Below are positions 1 through 8,642 of a DNA stretch of 64,000 bases, piece after piece. Numbering within the stretch: the stretch's first letter is position 1; each line of letters starts with the position of its first letter. Position numbers and translations under genes: made by a program. Below the pieces are notes generated by a model. The model had not been told where the DNA came from, ran no database searches, and saw only the letters and a program-made list of their open reading frames with translations. The DNA is from an uncultured Eubacterium sp. (GTDB taxonomy: Bacteria > Bacillota > Clostridia > Lachnospirales > Lachnospiraceae): the NCBI GenBank assembly GCA_910584645.1, contig CAJUAU010000001.1, forward strand, positions 124,001 through 188,000, written 5' to 3'.

Positions 1-468
1 GAGATTCTGCAGGCGCATGATTATAACAGCACGCTTCTGATCGCTATCATGCAGGAGATCCAGAAGGAATATCATTATCTTCCGGAGGAAGCGCTGGAGT
101 ACATATCAAAGAAGCTCAAGCTCAGTGAAGCAAAAATTTATGGGGTTGCCACATTCTATGAAAATTTTTCATTAGAACCAAAGGGAAAATATGTGATTAA
201 GATCTGTGATGGGACGGCGTGCCATGTCCGTAAATCCGTTCCGATCCTGGAAGAGTTTCGTAAAATTCTGAAAGTCAGCGAAGCGAAACCTACGACAGAT
301 GACATGATGTTTACAGTAGAGACCGTATCCTGTCTGGGAGCCTGCGGGCTGGCACCGGTATGTACGGTGAACGACCATGTTCATCCGGCGATGACACCGG
401 AAAAAGCAAGGGAATTGATTCAGACACTAAAGGAGCAGGAGAAGGAGGGGGAGGCAGATGAAGATTAA
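1..468 (+). CDS. hydC: NuoE-like [2Fe-2S] subunit of bifurcating [FeFe] hydrogenase (5' partial)
   Basis: The reading frame is open from base 1 (it begins EILQAHDYNS), so the gene starts left of the window. The product is a NuoE/HydC-type thioredoxin-like [2Fe-2S] protein. The four cysteine ligands are visible: C-D-G-T-A-C near the middle and S-C-L-G-A-C-G-L-A-P further on. In HydABC complexes this subunit passes electrons between the flavin subunit and the catalytic subunit. The stop overlaps the start of the NuoF-like gene by 11 bp, which implies translational coupling. Sure of family; the hydrogenase role follows from the neighbours rather than from this protein alone. Confidence 0.93.
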   Translation, partial: EILQAHDYNSTLLIAIMQEIQKEYHYLPEEALEYISKKLKLSEAKIYGVATFYENFSLEPKGKYVIKICDGTACHVRKSVPILEEFRKILKVSEAKPTTDDMMFTVETVSCLGACGLAPVCTVNDHVHPAMTPEKARELIQTLKEQEKEGEADED

Positions 469-2347
469 TACAAGAGAAGAGTTGATTGCAAAGCAGGAAG
501 AGTACAAAGCCTCCCTGAACAGCCAGAAAAAACAGATTCTGATCTGTGCCGGTACGGGCTGTGTGGCTGGAGGATCTCTTAATATTTATGATAAGATGAA
601 AGAGATCATTGAGGCGAAGGGACTGCGCTGCGCCCTGATCCTGGAGAAAGAGCCACATGATGAGAGCATTGGTCTGAAGAAGAGTGGATGCCATGGGTTC
701 TGTGAGATGGGACCGCTTCTCAGGATTGAACCGATGGGCTGGCTCTACCTGAAAGTCAAGGTAGAGGATTGCGAGGAGATCATTGAAAAGAGTATTATCA
801 ATGATGAAGTGGTTGACCGTCTTGTATACAAAGACAAGACATTAAAATCCTATGTAAAACAGGAAGATATACCTTTTTATAAACAGCAGACCCGTATAGC
901 CCTGGAGTACTGCGGAAGGATTAATGCGGAGAGCATCGCGGAATACATAGCGCTGGGAGGATACAGTGCAGTGGCAAAAGCACTGTTTGATATGACGCCT
1001 CAGCAAATTGTTGATGAAGTGAGTGAAGCAGCCCTGAGAGGACGAGGCGGCGGCGGATTTCCGGCAGGAAGGAAGTGGCAGCAGGTTCTGGACCAGGATG
1101 TGGAAGAAAAATACATCGTATGTAACGGAGATGAAGGAGACCCGGGAGCATTTATGGACCGTTCCATGATGGAGGGTGAGCCCCACAGAGTGATCGAGGG
1201 AATGCTGATCGCTGCCATCGCTACCAATGCCCATCATGGTTACATATACGTCCGCGCCGAGTATCCCCTCGCAGTGGAGCGTCTGCAGACAGCTATCGAC
1301 AAGGCGATGGATAAAGGTCTTCTCGGAAAAGATATTCTTGGATCGGGATTTGATTTTGACCTGCATATCAGCCAGGGTGCTGGAGCCTTTGTCTGCGGTG
1401 AGGGCAGTGCCTTGACGACTTCCATCGAGGGTAACCGTGGTATGCCCCGCGTGAAGCCGCCTCGTACGGTAGAACACGGATTGTTTGACAAGCCTACGGT
1501 GCTGAACAATGTAGAGACATTCTGCAATGTGCCTCCTATCATTCTCAACGGTGCGGAGTGGTATAAGGGATATGGTCCTGAGAACAACCATGGTACGAAG
1601 GCTTTTGCCCTGACGGGAAATGTAAATAATACGGGGCTGATCGAGGTGCCAATGGGAACAACGCTGCGGGAAGTTATTTTTGATATTGGCGGCGGCGTTA
1701 AAGGCGGTGACTTCAAGGCAGTACAGATCGGGGGACCCTCCGGAGGCTGCCTTTGCATCAGTGCAACCGAAGACCATCTGGATATGAAGCTGGATTTCGA
1801 TTCACTGAAAAAAGTGGGTGCCATGATCGGATCCGGCGGGCTTGTTGTTATGAATGATAAGAGCTGTATGGTTGAGGTGGCTAGATTCTTTATGAATTTT
1901 ACCCAGAATGAATCCTGTGGAAAATGTGTTCCCTGCCGTGAGGGAACCAAGAGAATGCTGGAGCTTCTGACAGATATCACAGAGGGAAGAGGAACCATGG
2001 CTCATATAGAGCTTTTGGAGAAGCTTTCAGACACGGTGTCTGCAACGGCGCTGTGTGGTCTTGGAAAGACGGCGGCTTCGCCGGTTGTCAGCACACTGAA
2101 ATATTTCAGGGACGAGTACATGGCCCACGTAGTTGACAGAAAATGTCCGGCCGGCCAGTGTAAAGCGCTTACCACACTTCAGATCGATCCGGAACTGTGT
2201 AAGGGCTGTACCAAATGCGCCAGAATGTGTCCTGTGGGAGCGATCAGCGGAAAAGTCAAGGAACCGCATGTCATTGATACGGCGAAATGTATCAAATGTG
2301 GTGCATGTAAGGACGGCTGCAACTTTGGGGCAGTGAAGGAAGCGTAG
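458..2347 (+). CDS. hydB: NuoF-like FMN/NAD(P)H-binding subunit of bifurcating hydrogenase
   Basis: The 629-residue protein has four visible parts. An N-terminal thioredoxin-like [2Fe-2S] domain carries C-x-G-T-G-C and a later C-H-G-F-C. The NuoF core follows, with an FMN/NADH glycine loop (GRGGGGFPAGRKW, about residue 192) and GAGAFVCGEGSAL. Next is the N3-type cluster motif ESCGKCVPCREGT. The C-terminal tail has two ferredoxin-type clusters (CKGCTKCARMCPVG and CIKCGACKDGC). This layout is typical of HydB/HndC. It should oxidise or reduce NAD(P)H at FMN and exchange electrons with ferredoxin and HydA. A GGAGG-rich site precedes the ATG. About 90 bp with a small GGAGG/CCTCC hairpin separates it from hydA. 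Confidence 0.93.
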   Translation: MKINTREELIAKQEEYKASLNSQKKQILICAGTGCVAGGSLNIYDKMKEIIEAKGLRCALILEKEPHDESIGLKKSGCHGFCEMGPLLRIEPMGWLYLKVKVEDCEEIIEKSIINDEVVDRLVYKDKTLKSYVKQEDIPFYKQQTRIALEYCGRINAESIAEYIALGGYSAVAKALFDMTPQQIVDEVSEAALRGRGGGGFPAGRKWQQVLDQDVEEKYIVCNGDEGDPGAFMDRSMMEGEPHRVIEGMLIAAIATNAHHGYIYVRAEYPLAVERLQTAIDKAMDKGLLGKDILGSGFDFDLHISQGAGAFVCGEGSALTTSIEGNRGMPRVKPPRTVEHGLFDKPTVLNNVETFCNVPPIILNGAEWYKGYGPENNHGTKAFALTGNVNNTGLIEVPMGTTLREVIFDIGGGVKGGDFKAVQIGGPSGGCLCISATEDHLDMKLDFDSLKKVGAMIGSGGLVVMNDKSCMVEVARFFMNFTQNESCGKCVPCREGTKRMLELLTDITEGRGTMAHIELLEKLSDTVSATALCGLGKTAASPVVSTLKYFRDEYMAHVVDRKCPAGQCKALTTLQIDPELCKGCTKCARMCPVGAISGKVKEPHVIDTAKCIKCGACKDGCNFGAVKEA

Positions 2348-2454
2348 CTTCCTCGGAGGTATAGCCTCCTCCGAAGTATAAACTTCTTTGGAAGTGCAGC
2401 TTCTAGTCTCGATTTTTGGGGATGACCTTATAAGGATTCATGAAAGGAGAATTT

Positions 2455-4170
2455 ATGTCTAAAAAATACATGGTTATAGATGGAATCCGTACGGAATTTA
2501 CGGATGAAAAGAATATATTACAGGTAATCCGCAAGGCTGGCGTTCATGTACCTACCTTCTGTTATTATACAGATATGTCCATTTATGGAGCCTGCCGTAT
2601 GTGCGTGGTGGAGGATGAAAGAGGGGGGATCATCGCCTCCTGTTCCACTCCTCCCAAAGATAAAATGGTGATAAAAACAAATACATCCAAGCTTCATCAG
2701 CACCGGAAGATGATCCTGGAGCTTCTTCTGGCGTCCCACTGCCGTGACTGTACGGTGTGTGAGAAGAACGGCAACTGCCGTCTTCAGATGCTGGCAGCCA
2801 GGTTCCGTCTGACCAATGTCAGATTTCCCAATACTCATCCGGACCGTTGCATCGATGACTCATCTCTTTCCATCGTGAGGGATCCGAGCAAATGTATCCT
2901 GTGTGGTGACTGTGTGAGGATGTGTAATGAGGTACAGCATGTGGGAGCCATAGATTTTGCCCACCGCGGTGCCAACATGGTAGTAAGTCCTGCTTTTGGC
3001 AGGGATATTGTAGAGACAGATTGTGTTAACTGTGGTCAGTGTGCCGCTGTCTGCCCCACTGCAGCAATCACGATCAAAAATGATCTGAGAGAGGTGTGGC
3101 AGGCACTGTATGCGCCGGACAAACGGGTGGTAGCCCAGATCGCACCGGCGGTCAGGGTAGCCATTGGTGAGGAATTTGGCCTTCCGGCAGGAAAGAACTC
3201 TGTGGGCAAGATATTTACCGCCCTGCGGATGCTGGGCTTTGACACGGTATTTGATACCAGTTTCAGTGCGGACCTAACGGTGGTGGAAGAAGCTGGCGAA
3301 CTGGTCTATAAGCTGGAAAATGGGGAAAAGAAATATCCTCTCGGTAATTCCATGCCCCTCTTTACCTCCTGCTGCCCGGCGTGGGTACGTTTTGTAGAGA
3401 CCAAATATCCAGAGCTCCTTCCTTATGTATCTACCTGCAAGTCTCCGATGGAGATGTTTGGTGCGGTACTCAAAGAGCATTACAAGCCGGCGGATCAGGA
3501 AGCCGGGGTGGAGACGATCTCGGTAGCTGTTATGCCTTGTGTGGCGAAAAAGTACGAGGCGGCGAGAGAAGAATTCAAGAGGGATAACGTACCGGATGTG
3601 GACTATGTCATAACCACTAAGGAACTTATACTGATGATCAAAGAACTGGGGATCCAGTTTAATGAGATCGAGCCAAGTGCTCCGGATATGCCCTTTTCCA
3701 TCAGTTCCGGTGCCGGTGTGATCTTCGGTGTGACCGGTGGTGTTATGGAGGCTGCCCTGCGCCATGTGGCGGAGCAGAACAACGAGGCCCTGCGGGAGAT
3801 CGAGTATTCTGGAATAAGAGGGCTGGAGGGCACGAAGGTGGCCGAGGTAGAGATTGGCGGCAAGACCCTTCGAGTCGGTGTGGTAAATGGTCTTGGAAAT
3901 GCAGAAAACCTGATCCAGAAACTACAGCGTGGCGAAGAAAAACTGGATTTTGTCGAGGTTATGGCCTGCCCTTATGGATGTATCGGCGGAGCCGGACAGC
4001 CATTCGGCTATCAGAGCGTAAAGCAGGAACGCGCTACTGGAATGTATAAAGCTGATAAATCTGCTATTATCAAGCGTTCCATAGAAAATCCTACGCTTTT
4101 AAATATGTATGAGAATGGTATGCTGAAAGACCGTGCCCATGAGTTGCTTCATGTGCACTATGGCAAATAA
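2455..4170 (+). CDS. hydA: [FeFe] hydrogenase catalytic subunit
   Basis: This 571-residue protein carries the H-cluster signatures L1 (TSCCPAW), L2 (MPCVAKKYE) and L3 (ACPYGCIGGAGQP). N-terminal accessory cluster domains are a 2Fe-2S plant-type motif (CYYTDMSIYGACRMC), the CDRD-like HCRDCTVC-x-C region, and two 4Fe-4S motifs (CILCGDCVRMC and CVNCGQCAAVCP). It evolves or consumes H2, and with the two upstream subunits probably couples ferredoxin and NADH reversibly in the cytoplasm. I chose the second ATG because AAAGGAGA lies 4 bases upstream of it. The ATG at 2440 would put that site inside the gene. A perfect 16-bp terminator follows. Confidence 0.95.
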   Translation: MSKKYMVIDGIRTEFTDEKNILQVIRKAGVHVPTFCYYTDMSIYGACRMCVVEDERGGIIASCSTPPKDKMVIKTNTSKLHQHRKMILELLLASHCRDCTVCEKNGNCRLQMLAARFRLTNVRFPNTHPDRCIDDSSLSIVRDPSKCILCGDCVRMCNEVQHVGAIDFAHRGANMVVSPAFGRDIVETDCVNCGQCAAVCPTAAITIKNDLREVWQALYAPDKRVVAQIAPAVRVAIGEEFGLPAGKNSVGKIFTALRMLGFDTVFDTSFSADLTVVEEAGELVYKLENGEKKYPLGNSMPLFTSCCPAWVRFVETKYPELLPYVSTCKSPMEMFGAVLKEHYKPADQEAGVETISVAVMPCVAKKYEAAREEFKRDNVPDVDYVITTKELILMIKELGIQFNEIEPSAPDMPFSISSGAGVIFGVTGGVMEAALRHVAEQNNEALREIEYSGIRGLEGTKVAEVEIGGKTLRVGVVNGLGNAENLIQKLQRGEEKLDFVEVMACPYGCIGGAGQPFGYQSVKQERATGMYKADKSAIIKRSIENPTLLNMYENGMLKDRAHELLHVHYGK

Positions 4171-4184
4171 ATATTACAGACAGA

Positions 4185-4230
4185 CCTCAGAATGTGGAAT
4201 GAAAGGCTGCTTTTATTCCACATTCTGAGG
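4185..4230 (+). terminator. Rho-independent terminator after hydA
   Basis: Perfect 16-bp inverted repeat (4185-4200 with 4215-4230, loop 14 nt) starting 14 bp after the hydA stop and followed by CCTTGTTTT. It closes the hydrogenase operon. Confidence 0.9.
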
Positions 4231-4343
4231 CCTTGTTTTGGAAGCCAGGGTTATTCGCATTTGGACTTGGGATCAACCGTGGCAATCGTTGGAGGCAAAA
4301 TGTTTTATGGCTCCAACATAATAGAACGTTACATTTCAAAAAA

Positions 4344-4757
4344 CTACCGTGTTATGTCATCTACCGCATCTTCTACACCATCTACGGTATCTTTCACACC
4401 TTTTCCTACACCATCCACAGTATCATCGACTGCATCTCCTGCTTTGTCAAGGGCATTGTCGTCTTTGCTGCCTTTGTTATCGTTGCTGCCATTGTTGTCG
4501 TTGTTGTCATTGACAGTTCCGTCCTTGTTTCCGTCATTGTTGTCATTGTTTGTGCCGCCGTCCATGCCTGTGGTGTCTGTGTCGTCTGTGCCATTGTCAG
4601 AAGCGGCTGCCGGAGAGGCGGAAGGTTCCGGGCTCTCTGTTGTTGTGGCTGGAGAAGGGGATGCCGTTGCATCGTCATTTTTATTGTTTCCGCATCCAGC
4701 CATAAGAAAGGCAGACAGACACATTGTAGCTGTTACCAGTAATATTTTTCGTTTCAT
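4344..4757 (-). CDS. Asp/Asn-rich lipoprotein of unknown function
   Basis: The 137-residue product begins MKRKILLVTATMCLSAFLMAGCG, a type II signal peptide with lipobox LMAGC, so it should be lipid-anchored to the outer membrane face. After the cysteine comes a Ser/Pro/Thr-rich stretch, then an Asp/Asn/Gly low-complexity stretch (about residues 55-95). The C-terminus is built from short amphipathic repeats of the type DAVDDTVDGVGKGVKDT. AGGAGG sits 8 bases before the chosen ATG; an in-frame ATG 39 bases upstream would spoil the signal peptide. I recognise no family for the mature part. It is transcribed towards the hydA terminator. Confidence 0.75.
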   Translation of the reverse strand: MKRKILLVTATMCLSAFLMAGCGNNKNDDATASPSPATTTESPEPSASPAAASDNGTDDTDTTGMDGGTNNDNNDGNKDGTVNDNNDNNGSNDNKGSKDDNALDKAGDAVDDTVDGVGKGVKDTVDGVEDAVDDITR

Positions 4758-4862
4758 AGAGAAATTCCTCCTGTTTGAAATTCGACATCTTAGCACAATG
4801 GTTTCGTCGTGTCAGCTTGTGCTTCTGTCATAGATAGTATGTTCAGAAGGAATTACTTTTAT

Positions 4863-5588
4863 TCACCATCCGCCGTCAAAACCGATCACCTGGCCGGTAA
4901 GATAGTTTGGTGCTTTTAGGAGCAAAGCGATGAAATCAGCGGTTTCTTCCGGCGAAGCCATGCGTCCGGCAGGGATTTCTTCGCAGATGGCATGGATTTC
5001 TTCCGGGGTAAAGCAGGCATTCATAGCCGTATCGATCATGCCGCAGGCAATGGCATTTACAGAGATCCCGCTGGGTGCCAGCTCCTTGGCAAGGGATTTT
5101 GTCAGTGAATTAAGTCCGCCTTTTGTGGCAGAGTAGGCGGCTTCGCAGGAGGCTCCGGCGTTTCCCCAGATGGAGGATATATTTAAGATCCTGCCCTTTT
5201 TTTCATGAATCATATGGGGAAGAACCTGGCGGCACAGAAAAAAGGCAGAGGACAGATTGGTATTTAAGATCTGAAACCACTCTTCATCGGACAGGTCCGG
5301 AAGAAGCCCGATTTTTGAGATTCCGGCATTGTTGATGAGAACATCGATTTTTTTAAAATGCTTCAGCGCCGTCTCCACGATCTGAACAGAGGTGTCACTT
5401 TCACAGATATCGCCACAAAATGTAATACACTTTGAAGTATATTTCAGGCAGTCGGTTTTAAGTTTTTCAAGTTTTTCCGGGGAGGAGCTGCCACAGAGCA
5501 GCAGCTGGCAGCCTTCCTTTGCCAGTTTCCTGGAAACAGCACTTCCGATGCCGCCGGAAGCGCCTGTGATGATCACGGTATACGTCAT
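4863..5588 (-). CDS. Short-chain dehydrogenase/reductase, FabG-like
   Basis: A 241-residue classical SDR. It has the cofactor motif TGASGGIG at residues 8-15, NNAGIS, the catalytic Ser in NISSIW and the Tyr-Lys pair in YSATKGG. The closest family is 3-oxoacyl-ACP reductase (FabG/YmfI). It stands alone rather than in a fatty-acid operon, so the substrate is open. AGGAGA precedes the ATG. Confident of the enzyme class, not of the substrate. Confidence 0.88.
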   Translation of the reverse strand: MTYTVIITGASGGIGSAVSRKLAKEGCQLLLCGSSSPEKLEKLKTDCLKYTSKCITFCGDICESDTSVQIVETALKHFKKIDVLINNAGISKIGLLPDLSDEEWFQILNTNLSSAFFLCRQVLPHMIHEKKGRILNISSIWGNAGASCEAAYSATKGGLNSLTKSLAKELAPSGISVNAIACGMIDTAMNACFTPEEIHAICEEIPAGRMASPEETADFIALLLKAPNYLTGQVIGFDGGW

Positions 5589-5660
5589 TTTTTTGTCTCC
5601 TATTTACAAAATAAAGTATGGTTTCAGTTTACCACGATCATTCAAATTTTGCAAAAATTC

Positions 5661-5689
5661 TTGTATATTTAAGCATTTTCTGGTACAAT
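5661..5689 (+). promoter_or_regulatory. Probable sigma-A promoter
   Basis: TTGTAT (5661-5666) and TACAAT (5684-5689) with a 17-bp spacer, 54 bp upstream of the LytR-like gene start at 5744. Inferred by consensus only. Confidence 0.55.
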
Positions 5690-5743
5690 AGGGCTATTGT
5701 TTGGTCACATATCAGAGTTCAGTGAGGATAGGAGAGGGAAGAT

Positions 5744-6847
5744 ATGTTCAAAATTGTTTTAAAAACTTTTTTAAAAACAATGGGAATTATTATTTTGCTG
5801 CTTGCAGTAGGGGTTGCAAGTTATTTTCTTACAATGTTGTATTTTAATACCACCGAAAGGGAGGAGCGGAGCACTAAATATGATCATGTGATCGATGTCA
5901 ATGCGGGCTCTGAGTCCAGTAATCTGATCTACAGCGTAGAGAAAGATACCAAGCTGGTCCGGGCAGTGGTGTTGGAACTATTTGATAAAGAGACTGGGAA
6001 TCTTGATTATATTACTATCCCAAATAAAACTCATATCTCATTGTCAGCTGCTAAATACAATGAATATATGGAGGTGAGTTCCCAGATTCCGCAGATCGTA
6101 ACGCTGCGTGATATCAATGAATATTTTACCGGGGATGTTGCCTATGAATATGGAATACTTCTTCTCCAGGAGGTACTGGATGTAGAGATTGGGTATTTTA
6201 CTGCCATGGATTCGGAGGATTTTAACAAACGTTTTGAGAAGAAAGAAGGAGCCTTTACCCCACGGCAGGAATATTTGGATAAAGTCCAGCAGAATAAAGA
6301 CGAGGCTGCCATGGAGGCCTTTATCGAAAAAGAATGGGAGAGCATAATCTCAGATATTACGTTGTCCCAGAAAAAACAGTATGTTCCTGCATTTGTCAAA
6401 GTAGACCGTGATCTCATCTATGCCCACCGTGCCTATGCGGAGGAGATCAAGGGGAAAGCTACCCTGGACGGGGCAAAGACGAAAAAGATGATTGATGAGA
6501 TATGGGAGAGTGGAAAACGGAAGGCCAAGCAGAAACATGTAGACGGAACGGCAGCGCCGACGGATCTGGAAAAATTGAAGTCCCGCAGCATACAGATCAC
6601 AAATGGAAGTAAGGTTAATGGTCTGGCTGCCTCTTTTAAGGAAAAACTGGAGGCAGAGGGTCTTTATGTAATGGGTGTGGGGGACTTCAGCGGAGAAGTA
6701 CAGAAAAAAACCATTATTTATGCCAGAAAACGAAGATGGGGAAAATATCTGAAGTCGTTTTTCAAAGCACCGGTGATCCAGGAGGCGAAGGATCTTACTA
6801 ATAGTGCGGATATAGAAATCGTTCTTGGCACAGATGATAAACCGTGA
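5744..6847 (+). CDS. Membrane-anchored LytR/CpsA/Psr-like protein with LytR C-terminal domain
   Basis: This 367-residue protein has one N-terminal membrane segment (about residues 10-32), an LCP-like region (about 60-190) and a C-terminal LytR_C-type domain (about 285-365; it starts RSIQITNGSKVNGLAASF). LCP proteins attach secondary polymers to peptidoglycan. Here the usual SIPRDT motif reads TIPNKT (IPNKTHISL), so the conserved Arg/Asp pair is missing and catalysis is doubtful. The next gene is a TagA-like protein, a typical partner in teichoic-acid-type polymer assembly. A good RBS (GGAGAGG) and a likely promoter lie upstream. The family call is moderate because the LCP part is divergent. 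Confidence 0.7.
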   Translation: MFKIVLKTFLKTMGIIILLLAVGVASYFLTMLYFNTTEREERSTKYDHVIDVNAGSESSNLIYSVEKDTKLVRAVVLELFDKETGNLDYITIPNKTHISLSAAKYNEYMEVSSQIPQIVTLRDINEYFTGDVAYEYGILLLQEVLDVEIGYFTAMDSEDFNKRFEKKEGAFTPRQEYLDKVQQNKDEAAMEAFIEKEWESIISDITLSQKKQYVPAFVKVDRDLIYAHRAYAEEIKGKATLDGAKTKKMIDEIWESGKRKAKQKHVDGTAAPTDLEKLKSRSIQITNGSKVNGLAASFKEKLEAEGLYVMGVGDFSGEVQKKTIIYARKRRWGKYLKSFFKAPVIQEAKDLTNSADIEIVLGTDDKP

Positions 6848-6883
6848 TATTATTATAGCTCATTGGCAAAGAAAGGAAAGGTT

Positions 6884-7663
6884 ATGGGAACAAGGATTAA
6901 GATCATGGATCTGGAAGTGGATATTCTGAGCGAAGAAACTCTTCGGGAAGAAGTAGCCAGATATCTCTCCCTGGATGCGCTGAATATGATACATCTGATC
7001 TCTCTGGATTATATCGATGCCTATGAAGCAAATGAACTTGTTCAGGACACGCTCAGGGAGGCAGATATGGTTCTCCCTGGGGAGAAAGCGATACTTAGTA
7101 CGTATCATGTGGATGTGCTGGAAACCGGAGGTATGGTGGTGGATTACCGTTCTGCGGGAAAAGCTGCCGACCGCGGGCTGTTAGAAGGGAAAAAATGCTA
7201 CCTGGTATTGAAAGACCAGAAAGAAGCGAGAGTGGTTTACCGTTATCTGATCACCCATTATCCTTTTATGGAGATTGTCGGTCTGTATGTGGCTGGTAAA
7301 GAGGTGAGCCAGGAGGCCCTGATCAACGATATCAATACAAAGCTGCCGGATATTGTCCTGATCTCCATGGAGGACATTAAAGCAGAAGAATGGGTGCACA
7401 GCAATAAGCTCAAGATCAACGCCAAACTCTGTGTGGTATTGAGCAGTGTTATGAATCTGATCATCCGGGAAAATATTCATGTTCCCCCAATCTTAAAAAC
7501 GCTCCATCTGGGCGGAATCTATGCCTGTATTGCAAGAATTCCATATTCCAGTTCCTGGAGACGTCGAATATTTAGAAAAAAAATGGACAACTATAATAGC
7601 AAAAAGCTTTTGGAAAAAGCAGATGTGAATGAGGAGTTGTCAGATGAAAAGGAAAGACAGTGA
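6884..7663 (+). CDS. WecG/TagA/CpsF-like glycosyltransferase homologue (divergent)
   Basis: The 259-residue protein follows the WecG/TagA/CpsF fold plan. ADMVLPGEKAI stands where active enzymes have AD..PDGxG. The central part aligns with IVG-(x)n-PDI(V/L), then a degenerate GxPKQExW block (SMEDIKAEEW) and the end LHLGGIYACIARIP. The family transfers ManNAc or similar sugars in teichoic acid or ECA synthesis. Loss of the DG and of the PKQE motif suggests a pseudoenzyme or a changed activity. I start at ATG 6884 with AAAGGA upstream; the frame also has a TTG at 6863. Its 3' end overlaps yitT by 20 bp. Confidence 0.6.
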   Translation: MGTRIKIMDLEVDILSEETLREEVARYLSLDALNMIHLISLDYIDAYEANELVQDTLREADMVLPGEKAILSTYHVDVLETGGMVVDYRSAGKAADRGLLEGKKCYLVLKDQKEARVVYRYLITHYPFMEIVGLYVAGKEVSQEALINDINTKLPDIVLISMEDIKAEEWVHSNKLKINAKLCVVLSSVMNLIIRENIHVPPILKTLHLGGIYACIARIPYSSSWRRRIFRKKMDNYNSKKLLEKADVNEELSDEKERQ

Positions 7664-8516
7664 ACTGTTATCGTACCTGCTTGTGACAGCAGGTACTTTT
7701 TTTATGGCGGCGGGGATCAATATCATTTATGAGCCTCTATCCATGGTGACGGGAGGATTTTCTGGCATAGGTATCATATTAAAAAAGGTGCTGGAGGCAA
7801 AGGGGGGATTTAGCCTTCCTGTGGGCGTTACAAACCTTTTTTTGAATCTCCCTCTGTTTATTCTGGCGGTAAGATTAAAAGGCGGCAGATTCCTGAAAAG
7901 GACGTTGTATGCTGCTCTCTGTTTCTCTGTGGCACTGCTGGTAGTGCCGTCCTTTGAAAATCTGCACAAGGATTATCTTATGGCGGCGATCTATGGAGGC
8001 GTGCTCAATGGTGTAGGACTGGGGCTAGTGTTTTCCAGGAATACGTCCACAGGGGGAAGCGATCTGCTGAGTACGCTGCTGAATCACTGGTTTCCGGGAC
8101 TTAGTATATCTGAGCTTTTGATCATCATTGATGGCGCCATTGTGCTGGGGGGAATGTTTTTCTTTGGTATGCAGACGGGGATGTACTCCATTGTCGCTGT
8201 GTTTATCACGGGAAAGGTGTCGGATGCCCTGCTGGATGGTCTCAAGTTTGCAAAGATGGCATATATCATATCTGATTCCCCCAACAAAATCTCCGAGGAG
8301 GTCATGCGTCGTCTGGACCGGGGTGTTACCGGTCTGAATGGAAAAGGAATGTATTCAGGAAAAGACAAAAACGTGCTTTTGTGTGTTGTGTCCAAAAAGG
8401 AAGTTGTCCGCCTGATTGAAATTGTGAAAAATGCTGACGAAAATGCTTTTGTCATTCTTATGGATGCCAAGGAAGTCCAGGGGGAGGGGTTTATTGAAAA
8501 AAGTGCAGGTGGTTAG
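7644..8516 (+). CDS. YitT family membrane protein (DUF161/DUF2179)
   Basis: The 290-residue protein has about six hydrophobic segments in its first 210 residues, with the family motif PLSMVTGGFSGIGII and a later STGGSDLL. A soluble C-terminal DUF2179 domain follows (GVTGLNGKGMYSG...LLCVVSKKE...). YitT proteins are common in Firmicutes; a transport role is assumed but the substrate is not known. GAGGAG at 7631-7636 places the start at 7644, inside the end of the upstream gene, so the two are translationally coupled. Confidence 0.88.
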   Translation: MKRKDSELLSYLLVTAGTFFMAAGINIIYEPLSMVTGGFSGIGIILKKVLEAKGGFSLPVGVTNLFLNLPLFILAVRLKGGRFLKRTLYAALCFSVALLVVPSFENLHKDYLMAAIYGGVLNGVGLGLVFSRNTSTGGSDLLSTLLNHWFPGLSISELLIIIDGAIVLGGMFFFGMQTGMYSIVAVFITGKVSDALLDGLKFAKMAYIISDSPNKISEEVMRRLDRGVTGLNGKGMYSGKDKNVLLCVVSKKEVVRLIEIVKNADENAFVILMDAKEVQGEGFIEKSAGG

Positions 8517-8642
8517 TTATGCAAATTAGACAAAGATTTGCGAATTATTTATGAAATTTGGATATAGAGTTTTTGGACAAAATAGTGTATAGTGTTAATA
8601 GAAGATGTTATGCAAATATTAATTTCCAGGGAGGAACATGTA

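Noticed and set aside
842..1777. Long minus-strand open frame (311 codons) opposite hydB
   Set aside because: It is antisense to a gene with clear NuoF motifs, has no ribosome site, and its translation resembles no protein family.
4192..4833. Plus-strand frame of 213 codons over the lipoprotein gene
   Set aside because: It is a Ser/Leu/Val-rich mirror of the low-complexity Asp/Asn region; the minus strand has a signal peptide, a lipobox and an RBS.
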